Part shown: one piece after another, positions 25,776 through 38,300 of the stretch | Position numbering within the stretch: the stretch's first letter is position 1 | Layout of the letters: each line of letters begins with the position of its first letter | Assembly: GCA_018902385.1 (NCBI GenBank) | Contig: JABSSW010000004.1 | Coordinates: 62,001-126,000, forward strand | Origin: Physcia stellaris | Lineage: Eukaryota > Ascomycota > Lecanoromycetes > Caliciales > Physciaceae | Direction: 5' to 3' | Length of the DNA: 64,000 nt | Translations under genes and position numbers: made by a program | The notes under the pieces: model-generated | Told to the model about the DNA's origin: nothing | What the model saw: the letters and a program-made list of their open reading frames with translations, nothing else | Database searches by the model: none

Positions 25776-26890
25776 GCGAAATTTAGCAATTTTCATTCAT
25801 TTGTATGCGAAAAAATTTTCGATTTTTCAACAATTTTATGCGTTTTCGATGAATTTGTTTCATTTATGCATTATTGAATTTCGTTTGTCGTGTTTTTTAA
25901 TTTTCAAATTTTCAATATCGATTATTAATCAATTTTTTTTTAAATGAATTTTGAATAATTGCGAAATTTTTTCGCGATTTTCATTCATTTGTATGCGAAA
26001 AAATTTTCGATTTTTCAACAATTTCATGCGTTTTCGATGAATTTGTTTCATTTATGCATCATTGAATTTCGTTTGTCGTGTTTTTTAATTTTCAAATTTT
26101 CAATATCGATTATTAATCAATTTAATTTTAGATGATGTTTGAATGAATGCGAAATTTTGCAATTTTCATTCATTTGTATGCGAAAAAATTTTCGATTTTT
26201 CAACAATTTCATGCGTTTTCGATGAATTTGTTTCATTTATACATCATTGAATTTCGCTTGTCGTGTTTTTTAATTTTCAAATTTCAAATATCAATTATTA
26301 ATCAGTTTTTTTTTTAAATGATGTTTGAATGAATACGAAATTTTGCAATTTTCATTCATTTGTATGCGAAAAAATTTTCGACTTTTCAACAATTTCATGC
26401 GTTTTCGATGAATTTGTTTCATTGATATATTATTGAATTTCGCTTGTCGTGTTTTTTAATTTTCAAATTTTCAATATCGATTATTAATCAGTTTATTTTA
26501 AATGATGTTTGAATGAATGCGAAATTTTGTAATTTTCATTCATTTGTATGCGAAAAAATTTTCGATTTTTCAACAATTTTATGCGTTTTCGATGAATTTG
26601 TTTCATTTATACATTATTGAATTTCGTTTGTCGTGTTTTTTAATTTTCAAATTTCAAATATCAATTATTAATTAGTTTTTTTTAAATGATGTTTGAATGA
26701 ATGCGAAATTTTGCAATTTTCATTCATTTGTATGCGAAAAAATTTTCGATTTTTCAACAATTTCATGCGTTTTCGATGAATTTGTTTCATTTATGCATCA
26801 TTGAATTTCGTTTGTCGTGTTTTTTAATTTTCAAATTTTCAATATCGATTATTAATCAGTTTTTATTGAAATGATTATGAAACGATGCAT
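25776..26890. repeat. Tandem array, six units of about 185 bp
   Basis: Six head-to-tail units of 184-187 bp. The anchor TTTCATTCATTTGTATGCG starts at 25791, 25978, 26164, 26350, 26534 and 26718. The units are highly similar. Differences between copies are mostly C/T or G/A and fall at CpT/ApG (CGCTTG versus CGTTTG; ATCAGTTT versus ATCAATTT) and at CpA/TpG. There are no spacers, so it is not a CRISPR array, and no open frame runs through the units. Confidence 0.93.
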
Positions 26891-27239
26891 ATTTTTCGCA
26901 ATTTTCATCATATTGTGTATCGACAAATAAAAACGTTTTCAAAACAACAAATCATTTATGTCATTTTTTAACAAAAGCAAATCTAAATTAAATATTATTT
27001 AAAACGAAAATTCATTTAAATCAGTTTTTTTTTAATTTTTTTTTTTGATTGTCAGATTTCGTTCGAAAGTTTTCACAAATCAATTATTAAAATTTGTTCA
27101 TTTATCATTTTCATTTTGCGCATTAAAACTGAAAATCAATTAGTTTAATAATAAAAAACATTTAGAAGATTTTTTTATTTTTTACGTGAACGATGATTCG
27201 ATTCGATGATATTCGTAATTGATTTATTTTTCAATCAAT

Positions 27240-27640
27240 TAAATATTAAAAATTTTTCAAAAAACATTTATTCGTTTCGTTTTTTTTCAAATTTTGCATT
27301 TGAAATCGATGAAATGTTTTTAATTTTCATTTAAAAAAATATTGAAAAATTTTCAAAAAACATTTATTCGTTTCGTGTTCGTTTTTTTGAAACAAATGCA
27401 AATTCAAATTTTGTTTTTGAAATTTTTGTATTTGAAACATTTAATAATATATTAATTTTCATTTAAAAAAATATTGAAAAATTTTCAAAAAACATTTATT
27501 CGTTTCATAATTTTAATTTTTTTGATTTTGTTTTTGATTTTGCAATTGAAATATTTGAAACAAATGAAAATAATCTAATTTTCATTTAGAAAAATATTGA
27601 AAAATTTTCAAAAAACATTTATTTTCGATTTTGATTTTTA
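27240..27640. repeat. Degenerate tandem repeat, four units of about 95-130 bp
   Basis: The block ATTTTCAAAAAACATTTATT recurs near 27255, 27350, 27483 and 27605, each preceded by TTCATTTAAAAAAATATTG or a variant. Spacing is irregular. No coding potential is visible. Confidence 0.75.
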
Positions 27641-27879
27641 GAAATTTTTGTCATTTGCGCGATTTTTGTTGTTAAACGTGAAAATACGAAATTCATGTTT
27701 CGATTTATATCGAATGAATTAAAAATTTTAGTTTTCATTCAATAAATTTTTGAAAATTTTCGTTTTATCATTTACGATGAGAAATTGCGTTGAACGAACG
27801 CTCGATACGTTCGTTGATTTTTGATTTTCAATTAAAACAAAATCAAAATATCGACTTTTAACATTTATTTTACATTAAA

Positions 27880-29482
27880 ATTTTCGAAAACGAATTCGAA
27901 TTCGTTGTTTGATTCAATATTAATTGTTCGATTATCAATTTTCGATTAAAAATTTTTTGAATGATTTCGATGAATTCATTTATTCGTCAAACACAAAAAT
28001 CGAATTGCGTTTTCGATTTGATACGTACGTAAAATCAAACATTTTATGAATAATTTTATCGTTTGAAAATAAATTGATTTCAAATTAACAATTTATTGAT
28101 TTTTGATTACATTCAAAAAATATTTACGAAATTTGTTTTTCGTCACGTTTCATTGCAAACGTCATCGACGAATTATCAATTTTTCATTAAAAATTTTCTG
28201 AATAATTTTCATGAAATATTTATTTTCGTTCACGATTTGATACGTACGTCGAATTTGACATAGAACACAATCTATAAAAAAATGTTCAGTATATTCGTTT
28301 AACGCGAGTGATCGATCGGAAAGAATTCTGATCAATACGAGAGTCTCGTTGCTTAAAGTCGATAAATTCAATCAATACTTAATTCACGTTCTTAATCGAA
28401 ACATACGTCAAGATCATTTCAAAACGCTTCAACGGCGTGCAATTACTTCACATCTTACACATCAATCAAGAATCACATATGATTTACAATTAATTAGTCA
28501 AAATTGTAAAGCAGAATCAGCGCATTTTAACTCTGTAAAAATAATCAAAATCGACTCATTATCGCAATAGTTCTGAAACTTCGAAGACTTCGTCGTTGTC
28601 AGATTTGTGTCAGATCGTCAACTGAGATGTCTGCGAAAAGATTTCGCTCAACGCTTCGTCGTCTGTACAATTATTTCGCATTTTGCATTTCAGTCAACAA
28701 TCACACATGATATACAATTAACTAGCCAAAGTTGTAGAGCAGAATGAGCGCAATTTAACGCTGCAAAAATGATAAAAATCGGCTCATTATCGCAATAGTT
28801 GTGAAGTTTGAAAAATTATGTTTTTGTCAAATTTGTGTTTGCATCTTGCGAATAATTCAACTTCTCGCAGTGTTTGCAATGCGATAATGCGATTTTCATC
28901 ACAATTCAATGCGACAACGATAAATTTTCGATATTTTTGATTATTTGAATAGAGTTCACTTCAAGTTTCAAAATGAGTCTTCGATTGTATGTTTTATTTA
29001 TTAAATGCAAATGTTATTAAGATGCGAAATCGATGAAATCGCAAAACGAATGCGAAATCATTGAAATTCTGATTTCGATGCGAAAATTTTCGCAATCTTA
29101 TCAGATCTGATTTTAATTCTGAAAGTCACTCAGCAAATTTTTTTTTAAAAAAAATTTCGAGCAAACTTGTTTTATGAATAAATTTATCGTTTGAAAATAA
29201 ATTGATTCGAAATTAACAATTTATTGATTTTTAATTACATTCAAAAAATATTTACGAAATTTGTTTTTCGTCACGTTTTATTGCAAACGTCATCGACGAA
29301 TTATCAATTTTTCATTAGAAATTTTTTGAATGATTTTCATAAAATATTTATTTTCGTTCACGATCTGATACGTACGTCGAATTTGACATTTTATAAATAA
29401 ATTTATCGTTTGAAAATAAACTGATTCGAAATTAACAATTTATTGATTTTTGATTACATTCAAAAAACATTTACGAAACATC
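27880..29482. repeat. About 220-bp tandem units split by an insertion
   Basis: Copies carrying TTATCGTTTGAAAATAAA... and ending GATACGTACGTCGAATTTGACAT lie at about 28041-28261, 29170-29390 and (partial) 29391-29482, with a more diverged copy before 28041. The first and second good copies are separated by 28262-29169, which is unrelated. Removing that segment restores a continuous array, so it was inserted into it. Confidence 0.8.
28262..29169. mobile_element. 0.9-kb insertion with internal direct repeat
   Basis: This segment interrupts a tandem unit after GAATTTGACAT. Unlike its surroundings it is rich in CT and AG dinucleotides, so it has escaped most of the hypermutation or arrived later. 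It contains two direct copies of about 190 bp (about 28422-28612 and 28652-28841, spacing about 230 bp), both ending in ATCGCAATAGTT...GTCA-ATTTGTGT. I find no terminal inverted repeats, no clear target duplication and no transposase. The 73-codon ORF at 28349-28570 is not recognisable. It might be a non-autonomous element or a displaced satellite. Confidence 0.55.
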
Positions 29483-29629
29483 GTTCGAAATACGAAAAAT
29501 CACATTTTCAATATTCAATTAAAAAAATTTCAAAAATTGATCGATAATTTTTACACGACAAAAAATTTTGAAAAATCATTTTCGTTTTTTTCGTCGCGTT
29601 TTATTGCAGAAAAAAACGATGACGAATTA

Positions 29630-30292
29630 TCAATTTTCAATTAATTATTTATTGAATTGCTTTCAAAAACATTCATTTGATTACGTTTTTGAAACGTGTG
29701 TTAAACGTCGATGTAAATGAATTATCAATTTTCAATTGATAATTTATTGAATTGATTTCGAAAACATTTATTTAAATGCGCGATTCATTAAAAATAATGA
29801 TCGAATCGTTGTCGCAAAATTATCAATTTTCAATTAACAATTTATTGAATTGTTTTCAAAAACATTCACATGAATTCACGATCGCGTTTTAATGATAATG
29901 AAACGAATGATTGCAAATCAAAAACAATTGTCGCAAAATTAACAATTTTCAATTAACAATTTATTGAATTGTTTTCAAAAACATTCACATGAATTCACGA
30001 TCGCATTTTAATGATAATGAAACGAATAATTGCGAATCAAAAACAATTGTCGCAAAATTATCAGTTTTCAATTAACAATTTATTGAATTGTTTTCAAAAA
30101 TATTCACATGAATTCACGATCGCGTTTTAATGATAATGAAACGAATAATTGCGAATCAAAAACAATTGTCGCAAAATTATCAATTTTCAATTAACAATTT
30201 ATTGAATTGTTTTCAAAAACATTCACATGAATTCACGATCGCGTTTTAATGATAATGAAACGAATGATTGCGAATCAAAAACAAAATCAAAT
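29630..30292. repeat. Tandem array, period 119 bp
   Basis: Four nearly identical 119-bp units contain TTTATTGAATTG at about 29841, 29960, 30079 and 30198, followed by TCACATGAATTCACGATCGC. Two shorter diverged units start at about 29635 and 29720. The last unit ends near 30292. No ORF is conserved across units. Confidence 0.9.
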
Positions 30293-31082
30293 GCGAACGA
30301 AATTTTAAATTTTTTTTAAATAATAATCAATTTTGCAAACATATTGTTTACGAAATCACGTTAACGAAAACATTTTTGTCAATGTTTATTAAATTATAAT
30401 CAATCATAATTCAAAAAATTTTTACAATCGATTTTTTTCGAAAATGTTTTCATTGATTTTCGTCGAAATATTTTGTATCAATCAATTTTCAATTCAATTC
30501 ACAATTGAAAAATTTTCAATTACATGAAAATGACGTTTGACATGTTTTTTAAATTCAAAAACATATTGATAATATTTATTTTGAAAATAATTTAATTAAA
30601 ATTCAAATATTTGAATGAAATCAATTAAATTTTTATTTTTTTGTCGAAATCATCGATACAATATTGACAAAAATGTTCGATTTTTTGTATTTATCATAAT
30701 GTTAAAAAAAATTGAAATAATTTCAAATTGTAATTACGTTGAAAAATACGTTAATTTTTATTACGAATTATCGATAACATTGACAATCGTCGATTTTACA
30801 CGACATTTTGACGAAAAATTAAAAAATATTAATTATTTTTTAATGATGAATTTGAAAACAATTAATTTTGATAAATTAATGATGAACGAAATGTATTATC
30901 ATGATGACGACGATTAAAACGAAAAAATGAATTGAACAGAAAATTTTTCAAAAAAAAATTGAAAAATTATTGATTGTGAGAATTTTGATTACGTTAACAC
31001 ATTTTGATTATTTGATTAATTTTGTTTTAAAAATGTTTTAATAATATTCGTTTATCAATTACACAGACAGTTGAATTTTGCA
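30293..31082. other. AT-rich remainder of the block
   Basis: No gene, repeat unit or domain is recognised. A 100-codon ORF at 30615-30917 is compositionally driven. The AT block ends abruptly at about 31083, where normal sequence resumes. Confidence 0.6.
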
Positions 31083-31426
31083 AATTAAAAATAAGTCTTG
31101 ATTCGAGATTGCGTCACTGCAATGACATCAGGTCTATTCGCAGTCCCGAAACTAAGACAAATCTTGTCTCAGCCAGTCAGACCCACGCATTTTACGGACT
31201 TAAGGGAGAAGTCCATCCGGCGCCAATTGGAGCGAGGCAAAGAGCCAGGCCAAATCGGGCTAGATCAGTAGATTCTCGGTCATTCGGATGACATCAGCAG
31301 GCTCTCTCGGCTCCCTTCTCCTTCGCGAAATTGCAATTCAATCATCTTTGGAATCAATCTACTCCGTGCTACCAATCTTACTTGTACCACTGCCTCAGTC
31401 CTCACAAGTCGCGTCACACAGCAATC
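31083..31426 (+). promoter_or_regulatory. Upstream region of the MAPEG gene
   Basis: About 340 bp of normal composition between the AT block and the first gene of the arm. It must hold the 5' untranslated region and promoter of the MAPEG gene. I see no clear TATA box or repeated site. Confidence 0.4.
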
Positions 31427-32139
31427 ATGAGCTCAACCCTCGGCATCGGCGTCCCCGTCCCCAAAATGCTGCGTTCGTCCCATCCCCTCTCCTCTCCACC
31501 TTCACTCTTAGCTTAGCTAACCTCCTCTCTCCTCTCTGTAGCAATAACCGGCACCTGGACCCTCCCATTCGCAACTTACTTCCTCTTCCTCACTAATCGC
31601 ATCGTCTACCACCGCCTCAGCAATGAGAAATATTTCGGGGACCGCCTCAAGGACGCCGACGCCGACCAAGAAAAAGCCGATCCTTTGCTCTTGGATACGA
31701 GGGCTCAAGGTTCGTTCTCCTGCTCTCCATCATGTTCTTCCCCTATCTTTTTCTTATCCCTCTACCTCATCAATTCAATCCCATCGTTCCTCTCCCGTCT
31801 TCCCTCCCATCACCCCATCCCCTCCCTTCCTCCCCTCTCCTCTCATCAAAAAAGCCACAACTAACACCTTCCCCCCTTCCCACAGCAAACTTCCTCGAAA
31901 ACGTCCCCCTAGCCCTCCTCTTCGCCGGCATCGCCGAGCTCAACGGCGCAGACCGCAAGATCCTAAACTACACCCTCGCAGCACTGCTCCTGTTCCGCAT
32001 CGGCCACGTCGAGCTTGGCCTCAAGGGACCGAAGACCGTGGGCTTGGGGAGGCCGATTGGCTATTATGGTACCCAGGCTGTGATTGCCGGACTGGCGGGG
32101 TGGGGCGGGTGGTTGGTTAAGGGGTATTGGGGATTTTAG
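31427..32139 (+). CDS. MAPEG family membrane protein
   Basis: Three exons, 31427-31472, 31542-31709 and 31886-32139, joined in phase to give about 155 residues. The product fits the MAPEG family (membrane-associated proteins in eicosanoid and glutathione metabolism): a short N-terminus, a first helix (ITGTWTLPFATYFLFL), the loop with NEKYFGDR, then FLENVPLALLFAGIAELNG and further hydrophobic helices to the C-terminus. Members are small integral membrane proteins, many with glutathione S-transferase or peroxidase activity; the substrate cannot be read from sequence. It is the first gene beside the AT block and shows no sign of the block's mutation pattern. The introns are 69 and 176 bp. Confidence 0.88.
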
Positions 32140-33999
32140 AGGATGGGGAGGAGAAGGAGGAGGGGGAGGGGGGAGGGAGATGTGTGTGAAAGAGAAGGGG
32201 AGGGGGAGTGGGGTGTGAGAGAATAGATGTCGATGGACATACGGTGCAGCGTGTGTATATTTGCAAATCTGGCGCCTCGGGCGGCTCGTGATGGCTATCC
32301 GCTTCACAAGGACGAAGCGAGTAGCGAGGGAAACTGTATTTAGTATTGAACTTTTCTCGACTCACACGCATCATATCTTTCAACAGGAGTGCTTACCCTC
32401 TTTCCTCCAAATCTGACCATTCGGCGATTGTGATAGATTAGAAATGTAACGATCAAAAGGCCCAAACACTTTCCCCGTCTCAACAATCCACTATCCAATC
32501 GCACATCCCCACACGCGTCTATCTCTGATGCAGCAACGCAGCCATGACCTCTCGCAAAGCCATCTCCATCAAGCAGCAGTAAAAATATCCAATTAAGTGA
32601 ATCCAACCCTTGTCTCCCAAACCCCCCGCCCCGCCCCCCCACAAATATAATTACTACCATCCCTTCCCCCCTATCTTATCCCTCCTCCTCACCTCCTCAT
32701 CTCCCCATCCCCATCCCCACCTGCGACCGCAATCCCTCGTGCTCTAAGCTCTATGAAAGTAGACAATTCAATGACAAAATAGGCAACGAGCCAGGGGAGG
32801 GCAGGGGGTTGGTCTCTTGATATAGGGATAGTTATACACTTCCTGTCTCGGGGATATTGTGACTTTTAAGGGAATGGAGGGCGTAGAAAGGGGAGATTTT
32901 CTGACCTTGACGGGAGGACCTGAGAGATTAAGAGTTTGTGTTTTGGGGGATGAGGGATGAGAAATGAAGAACGAAAAATGAGAAATCAGGGATGAGGAAT
33001 GAGGGATGAGAAATTGAGAATCGGAAATTGGAAATCGAGGTCTAACGATTTGGGGACAAGGTAGAAGTTGCTACTAAGGAAAATATAACGAAGGGTGGGT
33101 TGGAGCGCTACGGACATGAAGGGAAGCTTTAGATCGACTCGATATGATACTGTGGCGCTGGCTAGGTGCGGAGTGTCTGTTGGTGGGGACTTGTGATAGG
33201 AATAGGATATCGGGGAATTGGGTAAATCCTTTTCTTCCCTCGTGGTGGTTGGGAATGGTTAAGATACTGTTAATCCGCGAAAACCAAATTTCAAGCAAAT
33301 GGAGATGGAATGTCACGGATAAATGGAAAAGGACTTAATCTTTGAGACGACGTGGAGCGTGTTGATCGAGCGTGATCATGACTGTATAGTCTGGTAGTAT
33401 TTGGGACGAAATTGACAACTGGTGTTATCTTCATGGCGTCTTCATATGCTTTGTGCCAGAGACGGGTGCGTGGTTTGTCATAATGAATGTATCATTGAGG
33501 ATGCACCAGAGGTAAGCTAGCACCACACCAGACCGTGGGATAAAGTTGAGGGGCTAGTGTGGGACTATGCAGACTCTGTGAAGGTATGTAAAGGACTGAT
33601 ATACCGAGAGCAGTTGATGTACTATTTTTGATATAGTAGTTCTTTGCTGGAAAGTCTGGATGAATGGTATTATTGTAGCTCCTACGGCTTCAGACCACTC
33701 ATCAGCTGTAGTGCTTTCGCTTATCGAAAGCGGATGGTCGAGGGCGTGAGAATAGCCGTATTATTGTATGACGGGAAGAGACAGCCGCCAGCCGCTGGGT
33801 TTCGCTATAATTCTATGAATAATCAGTTCGACGGGAGTCGCATAACAATGACCATAGCCTGCCCCTTGAGGATCAAGAGAACGACCTGTGTGAAGCGCTA
33901 ATATCGTGTGTCTGTTGGAACGTAGGCTGCCAAACGGAAGCAGTTCTGATATGTTCTTGGACGAAAAGATTCTGTTCTGATGGTTGCACAAAGGTCGAA
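32140..33999. other. Long intergenic region with simple repeats
   Basis: 1.9 kb without a convincing gene. It starts with a G/A-rich tract (32140-32225). A C-rich tract lies near 32625-32645 and a pyrimidine-rich one near 32660-32725. Imperfect GATGAGGGATGAGAAAT-type purine repeats occupy about 32945-33040. The ORFs (33074-33316 minus, 33644-33901 plus) are short and unsupported. The last part must include the promoter of the secreted-protein gene at 34000. Confidence 0.5.
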
Positions 34000-34708
34000 A
34001 TGAGACTCGAGTCATTGTTCCTCTTTTACTTGCTCTTGCAAGGAGTCCCTGCTGCGTTTGCAGCTGTAGTCCCAAAACCTACCTCAGCAATCTCTTCAAA
34101 TGGTCCAGCAATAATAGTACCACATGCGTCCTCGAATGAGACTAGCATCGTAAAGTAAGACTATAAAATGGTCCCCTCACCATCACTGGGGATAGTAGCA
34201 GTATCATGGCCAGAAGAAACTGATAACGCACAGATATGAGCCAAGGCCTCGAGAACCATACACGAAGACTCTGGCTTTCACAGGCATATCAGCCACATTC
34301 ACACAGTTTGGCCGTTCGATATACATTGGCTTCGTGACAGACATCTTAGAGCGAGCGGGCGCGTGGATGGCAAGGAACATAATGGCCTTTGGCCAACATG
34401 GAATTGTTCCTGCGCGAAGTGCCGAGTTCCCACGTGGTCTTAGATGGACGTCTTATAAAAGCGTTCAGCTATCTATACTGCCAGGTCCCCGTATGACATG
34501 GTTTGATCTAGAAGCTTTGATCCATTTGATGTCCGATTTTATGACCATCTATTCGCCGTTTGAGTTCCATGTCGAATTGAACAACATCAAGCCAGGACTG
34601 CTGGGATCCGCGAAATTCAGATACTACAATGGCCCGGTGCTGATGGGCGGGCTGGTGAATGATACTTTGCCTTTTGGCGCCAGTTTGACTGGAGTTCAGA
34701 CCCAGTGA
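34000..34708 (+). CDS. Small secreted protein, unknown function
   Basis: Two exons, 34000-34154 and 34234-34708 (79-bp intron, phase kept), give about 209 residues. The N-terminus is a good signal peptide: MRLESLFLFYLLLQGVPAAF then AAVVPKP, with likely cleavage after an Ala near residue 19-22. The mature part has no transmembrane segment and no cysteine cluster. It ends PFGASLTGVQTQ. The protein encoded at 60604-61385 has the same layout (signal peptide, one intron, C-terminal TLTGVNTS), so the two look like distant paralogues. No enzymatic motif is recognised. An extracellular or effector-like role is inference only. The start is the only ATG that gives the signal peptide. Confidence 0.72.
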
Positions 34709-35347
34709 CATTCAAAGTGCCAGACACTGGGCTGAGCATCGTCTTTTTAGGGAGTGGAAAGCGATTGGTATGACCGATGTAGGCTCGTGCATATCTCATG
34801 CGCTTTTCGTAATCACTGAGGGAGTTCTGGATAACAAGGCAACTAAAAGGTAAGCATGATACACCCAATCCTGTTAACAAAAATGCATGATTTCACACCA
34901 ACTTCTCACCGGCATATCTTGCCGGTTGGAAACATGGACGACCATTCGAATTTTGATGTGTAATGCAGCGAAGCGGACAAGAGGTCGGCTGACTTTCTAC
35001 TGATATTCCTTTCTTGTCTCCAACGTTCTCAATGGTAAGCTGACACATAGGGTTTAGGTCTAAACCGGACATGGCGGCATGTGGACTTGCATCTTGCTCC
35101 ATCCATCCAGATGACGCATAGAGATCTAGCCATAATAATCACAGATACATTGTTGGTTACTGGGATTCTGCTCCCATGAAATTCATCGACGACCTCTGGG
35201 GGAGGATTGGTGGAGCGGCAATGAAGCGTGAATAAATGTCTAATGCCAGTAAATAAGAGCGTCAATGTTCGGTAAATAAAGATACATCTCGCAATATGCA
35301 GTCCTGTTTCCCTATAGGCGACTTCGCGGAGAGGCTTGTTTACGCAT
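34709..35347. other. Intergenic region
   Basis: About 640 bp between convergent genes (secreted protein on plus, SEA4 on minus). Only short ORFs lie in it; nothing is recognised beyond the presumed 3' ends. Confidence 0.5.
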
Positions 35348-38300
35348 TTATTTTCTGTCGGTTTGATTTCCACCGTCGAGATTCACACAGTGACAGTTGC
35401 ATCCAGGAACCGCACACTCGTCATGCTTTTCGAACCACTCATCCGAGTGTGCTCTGTGAGACATATGCCAGCATCGTCGGCAGACCGTGATTAGATCTTT
35501 CATCACATCGTTTGCCGTCCTTTTATCCTGAGTTTCCTTCGTCAAACTGTTCACGTTAGCACTGACGTGTTTGGTATTCTGAGATTTGCCGATAAGCTTT
35601 CCCTTCCCATCCACAGCACTGCTTGGGTATGACGATGGCATTCCAAGCCACATCATGCAGATGATACATCTGGGCATGTGCCTGCCACATTTCGGACATA
35701 CTGTGCCAGATTTTGCGTCACCAAATATTGAGGTGTTTTGATTAGCGCTAAACGAGGACTTGACTTGTGACTGAGGTCCGGTCGCAAATACTGGAACATG
35801 CTCGGGGTTACGATCCAGTGCTTGATCGCAATTGTTACAGCGAATCGAGACTTGCCGTGGCGCTGGAGTCAGGGAAGGCTTTGCTCTTGCAGTTGAAGAG
35901 CGAACAGAGAGTTTCGTAGCCTGTACATCGAATTGGACGCGTTTGATGAATAAGCGGTACGTATTCAACAACGAGCGATAAGAGTCTCGCCAATGATCCA
36001 TCAGAGGACTGGGAAAGTATCGTGGAGAAACGAAGGAGAGAGCTAAAATCGGGGTCTGCAAATCATAGAACTTGACCATATATGCTTGAAAAAGCGGGAC
36101 TACTTTTTCTGTTAGACCAGTAAGAATGATACCTTCAATGTCACCTTGCTTGATGCATTCGGCAGTGGCAGACTCGATGTATCTCGTCAGCTCAGTGTCA
36201 TCCAGGTGCATCAATGCGACACCAACACGATACCTCAGTGGCAGTGACGTCTCTGCTAGGACATCATGCCAGTCGCCATAGCTCACGAGTGCTAAAATTG
36301 CTCGAGCATATGGATCATCAAGCTCTTTGGCGACGTCCCGGACTGTCTCGTCCCAAGTGTCGTCATTAGTACCCTTAACGAATCCAGCAAGCGCCAAAGA
36401 CAGCTCTCGGTATTCTGAAGAGGTTCTGCCAGAGCGCAAAGCGTTGAAGGCGAGCTTAGGCTGATCATGTATTACTGCCAGTGCAGCCGCTTTGGTGTTC
36501 TGACCTTGCTGCAGAAGTTCTTTAACGTCTGCTTCGAGATCTTGATATGCAAGGCCTAAGCCGCATGTGTGCAGACATAGTTGCCTATGCATAGGAAAGG
36601 ATGTCTTTCTCACAACGGATTCAGGTAATTGCAGGCCTTTCACAAGTGATTCTATGGCGTTACGAAGGCTCACATCGGTCAAACCTTGTCCCGATGTTCG
36701 AGTAGCGCTGTGTGGGCCTGAAAGGCTTCAGCGAAAATCTGGACAAGTCTCTTTGAAGTCCTTACCTAAGTCGCTATTCCAGATGCCAAAGACTCCAAGG
36801 TAGCTGAAGTCCACGGACTGGGCATTCATGCCTTCGTCAGCTGCTATCCCTTTCGCGCCTGGTAGAACTGTCAGCTAATGACCCAAATATCAGCGAAGCT
36901 TCACTCACGACCAATCCATGTCCACAATTCCTGAAGCCATGGATCATGAGCCACGATCTCCACATTTTTCTTGCAATTAAATAAGTAGCCGGCGGAGCAT
37001 CGACGACGGGTAGTAGTCAATTGCGCTAAAGCCTCAGCGATCGTGATACTCCCAGCTAATCGCGCAAAGCGCTCGTGTGACTCGTGACTTGACAGCTGTT
37101 TCTTTTCACCAGTCCCACTTGGAGCAGATCCAGGGATGCCCGGTTCCGCGTCGGTCACCTCACATAATTCTGGGGAAGTATCGATACCAGTTCCTTCGTT
37201 GGCAGATAAGATTTGAAGCATATCAACCAATGAATTATCATCAGCAGGAATTGTCTGCTGTTTGACGAGGGTTCTGGGTTGACTAGCGGCAAGGCTGCCC
37301 AAAGAAGAAAAAGTGAGCACCGGAGGTGGTCCATCGAGCTCTTGGATATCTATACTTTTGTCTGCCCGCATCACAAGAGCACAAGGTCTACCATGGGGTC
37401 CACCTAGATTAGTGAAATCGAAAGCTGTGATCTGTTCATGATCTTGAATCTGTGACTGGTCACAATATGGACTAGAGCCAATATTGTAGATTTGCTGGGT
37501 AACAATGGCCTGTGGCATAAGCTCGAGATCATCAAAGGCGGATTGAAACTGCAATGTCTGTGGATCATGCAATGCACCACAATTCTTCTTCGTTTCGAAG
37601 ACTTTGCACGTCCCAGTGCTAGCTAAAGCACCTAGAAAACCCCTTCGGCTCTTACAGTATTTCAAGCTCCATATGCTTGCGTGTGAAGGCCTTTCATTAT
37701 GATCAAAAGGTTTTTTGTACGAAATTATCGGACCCTGTTGTAAATGTTCGCTCAGACCAGAGCTCAAGGTACCTGCTGTCGATGCTACCCCGGCTCTTCG
37801 ATCCCATATCTGTATTGTCGAATCTTTGGCTGTTGCCGCAGACGCAAAGTAGTTATCGTCGAGCAGATCAATCGCAATATTGTGAACGCAACTGGTTGGT
37901 AGCTGCAAAGAAGGGGTGCCAGCGTTCTCGCGGAGGTCATATATCCGAAGGCAGGCTCCTTTGACCCCAGCAATTAGTACATCTGGTTGATTGAAAAACT
38001 TAATGCTCGTGACCGCCTCCGAGCTTGCCAATTGGCGCAAAGGCTCAGTAATCTGCCTTCTAGATCCGGGTCTAGGAGAAGAATGCGAGGGGCTTGTCGG
38101 TGTATTTCGATTGATGTCCCACACGTTCAGGCAGAAATCGTTGCGGACTCGCTCAAGGCCAGTGGCTAGAAGAGCGTTATGGCCAAATGTAACAGCATTG
38201 CAGAGCCGCTGATGCTTGATAGGGAAAGAGAGGGCTTTTCCGTCATCAAGACGTAGTACCGTTGCCTCACCAGACCATTGTCCGATTGCTATCAAGTTTT

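Larger units (their letters stand above)
2813..31082. repeat. AT-rich repeat block with RIP-like hypermutation
   Basis: About 28 kb of very AT-rich DNA with abrupt edges. It is made of retrotransposon carcasses and tandem arrays. CpC/GpG and CpT/ApG are nearly absent over long stretches; for example, none of these four dinucleotides occurs in 11641-11880. CpA, TpG and CpG stay frequent. Lysine codons are almost all AAA, TAG is rare, and most stops in the old reading frames are TGA. No intact gene is present. The block resembles an AT-rich isochore or heterochromatic island of filamentous ascomycetes. Confidence 0.9.

Noticed and set aside
25776-26890. CRISPR-like regular repeat array
   Set aside because: The units are about 185 bp and contiguous, with no unique spacers, in a eukaryotic genome. 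It is a satellite array.
2813-31082. Mitochondrial or bacterial contamination as the cause of high AT
   Set aside because: The block contains nuclear-type LTR retrotransposons with LTRs and a TSD, and is continuous with nuclear genes; no organellar genes are seen.
36681-36900. Two separate genes at 35348-36682 and 36901-38508
   Set aside because: Two short introns with matching phase join them into a single SEA4/MIOS protein of the expected length.
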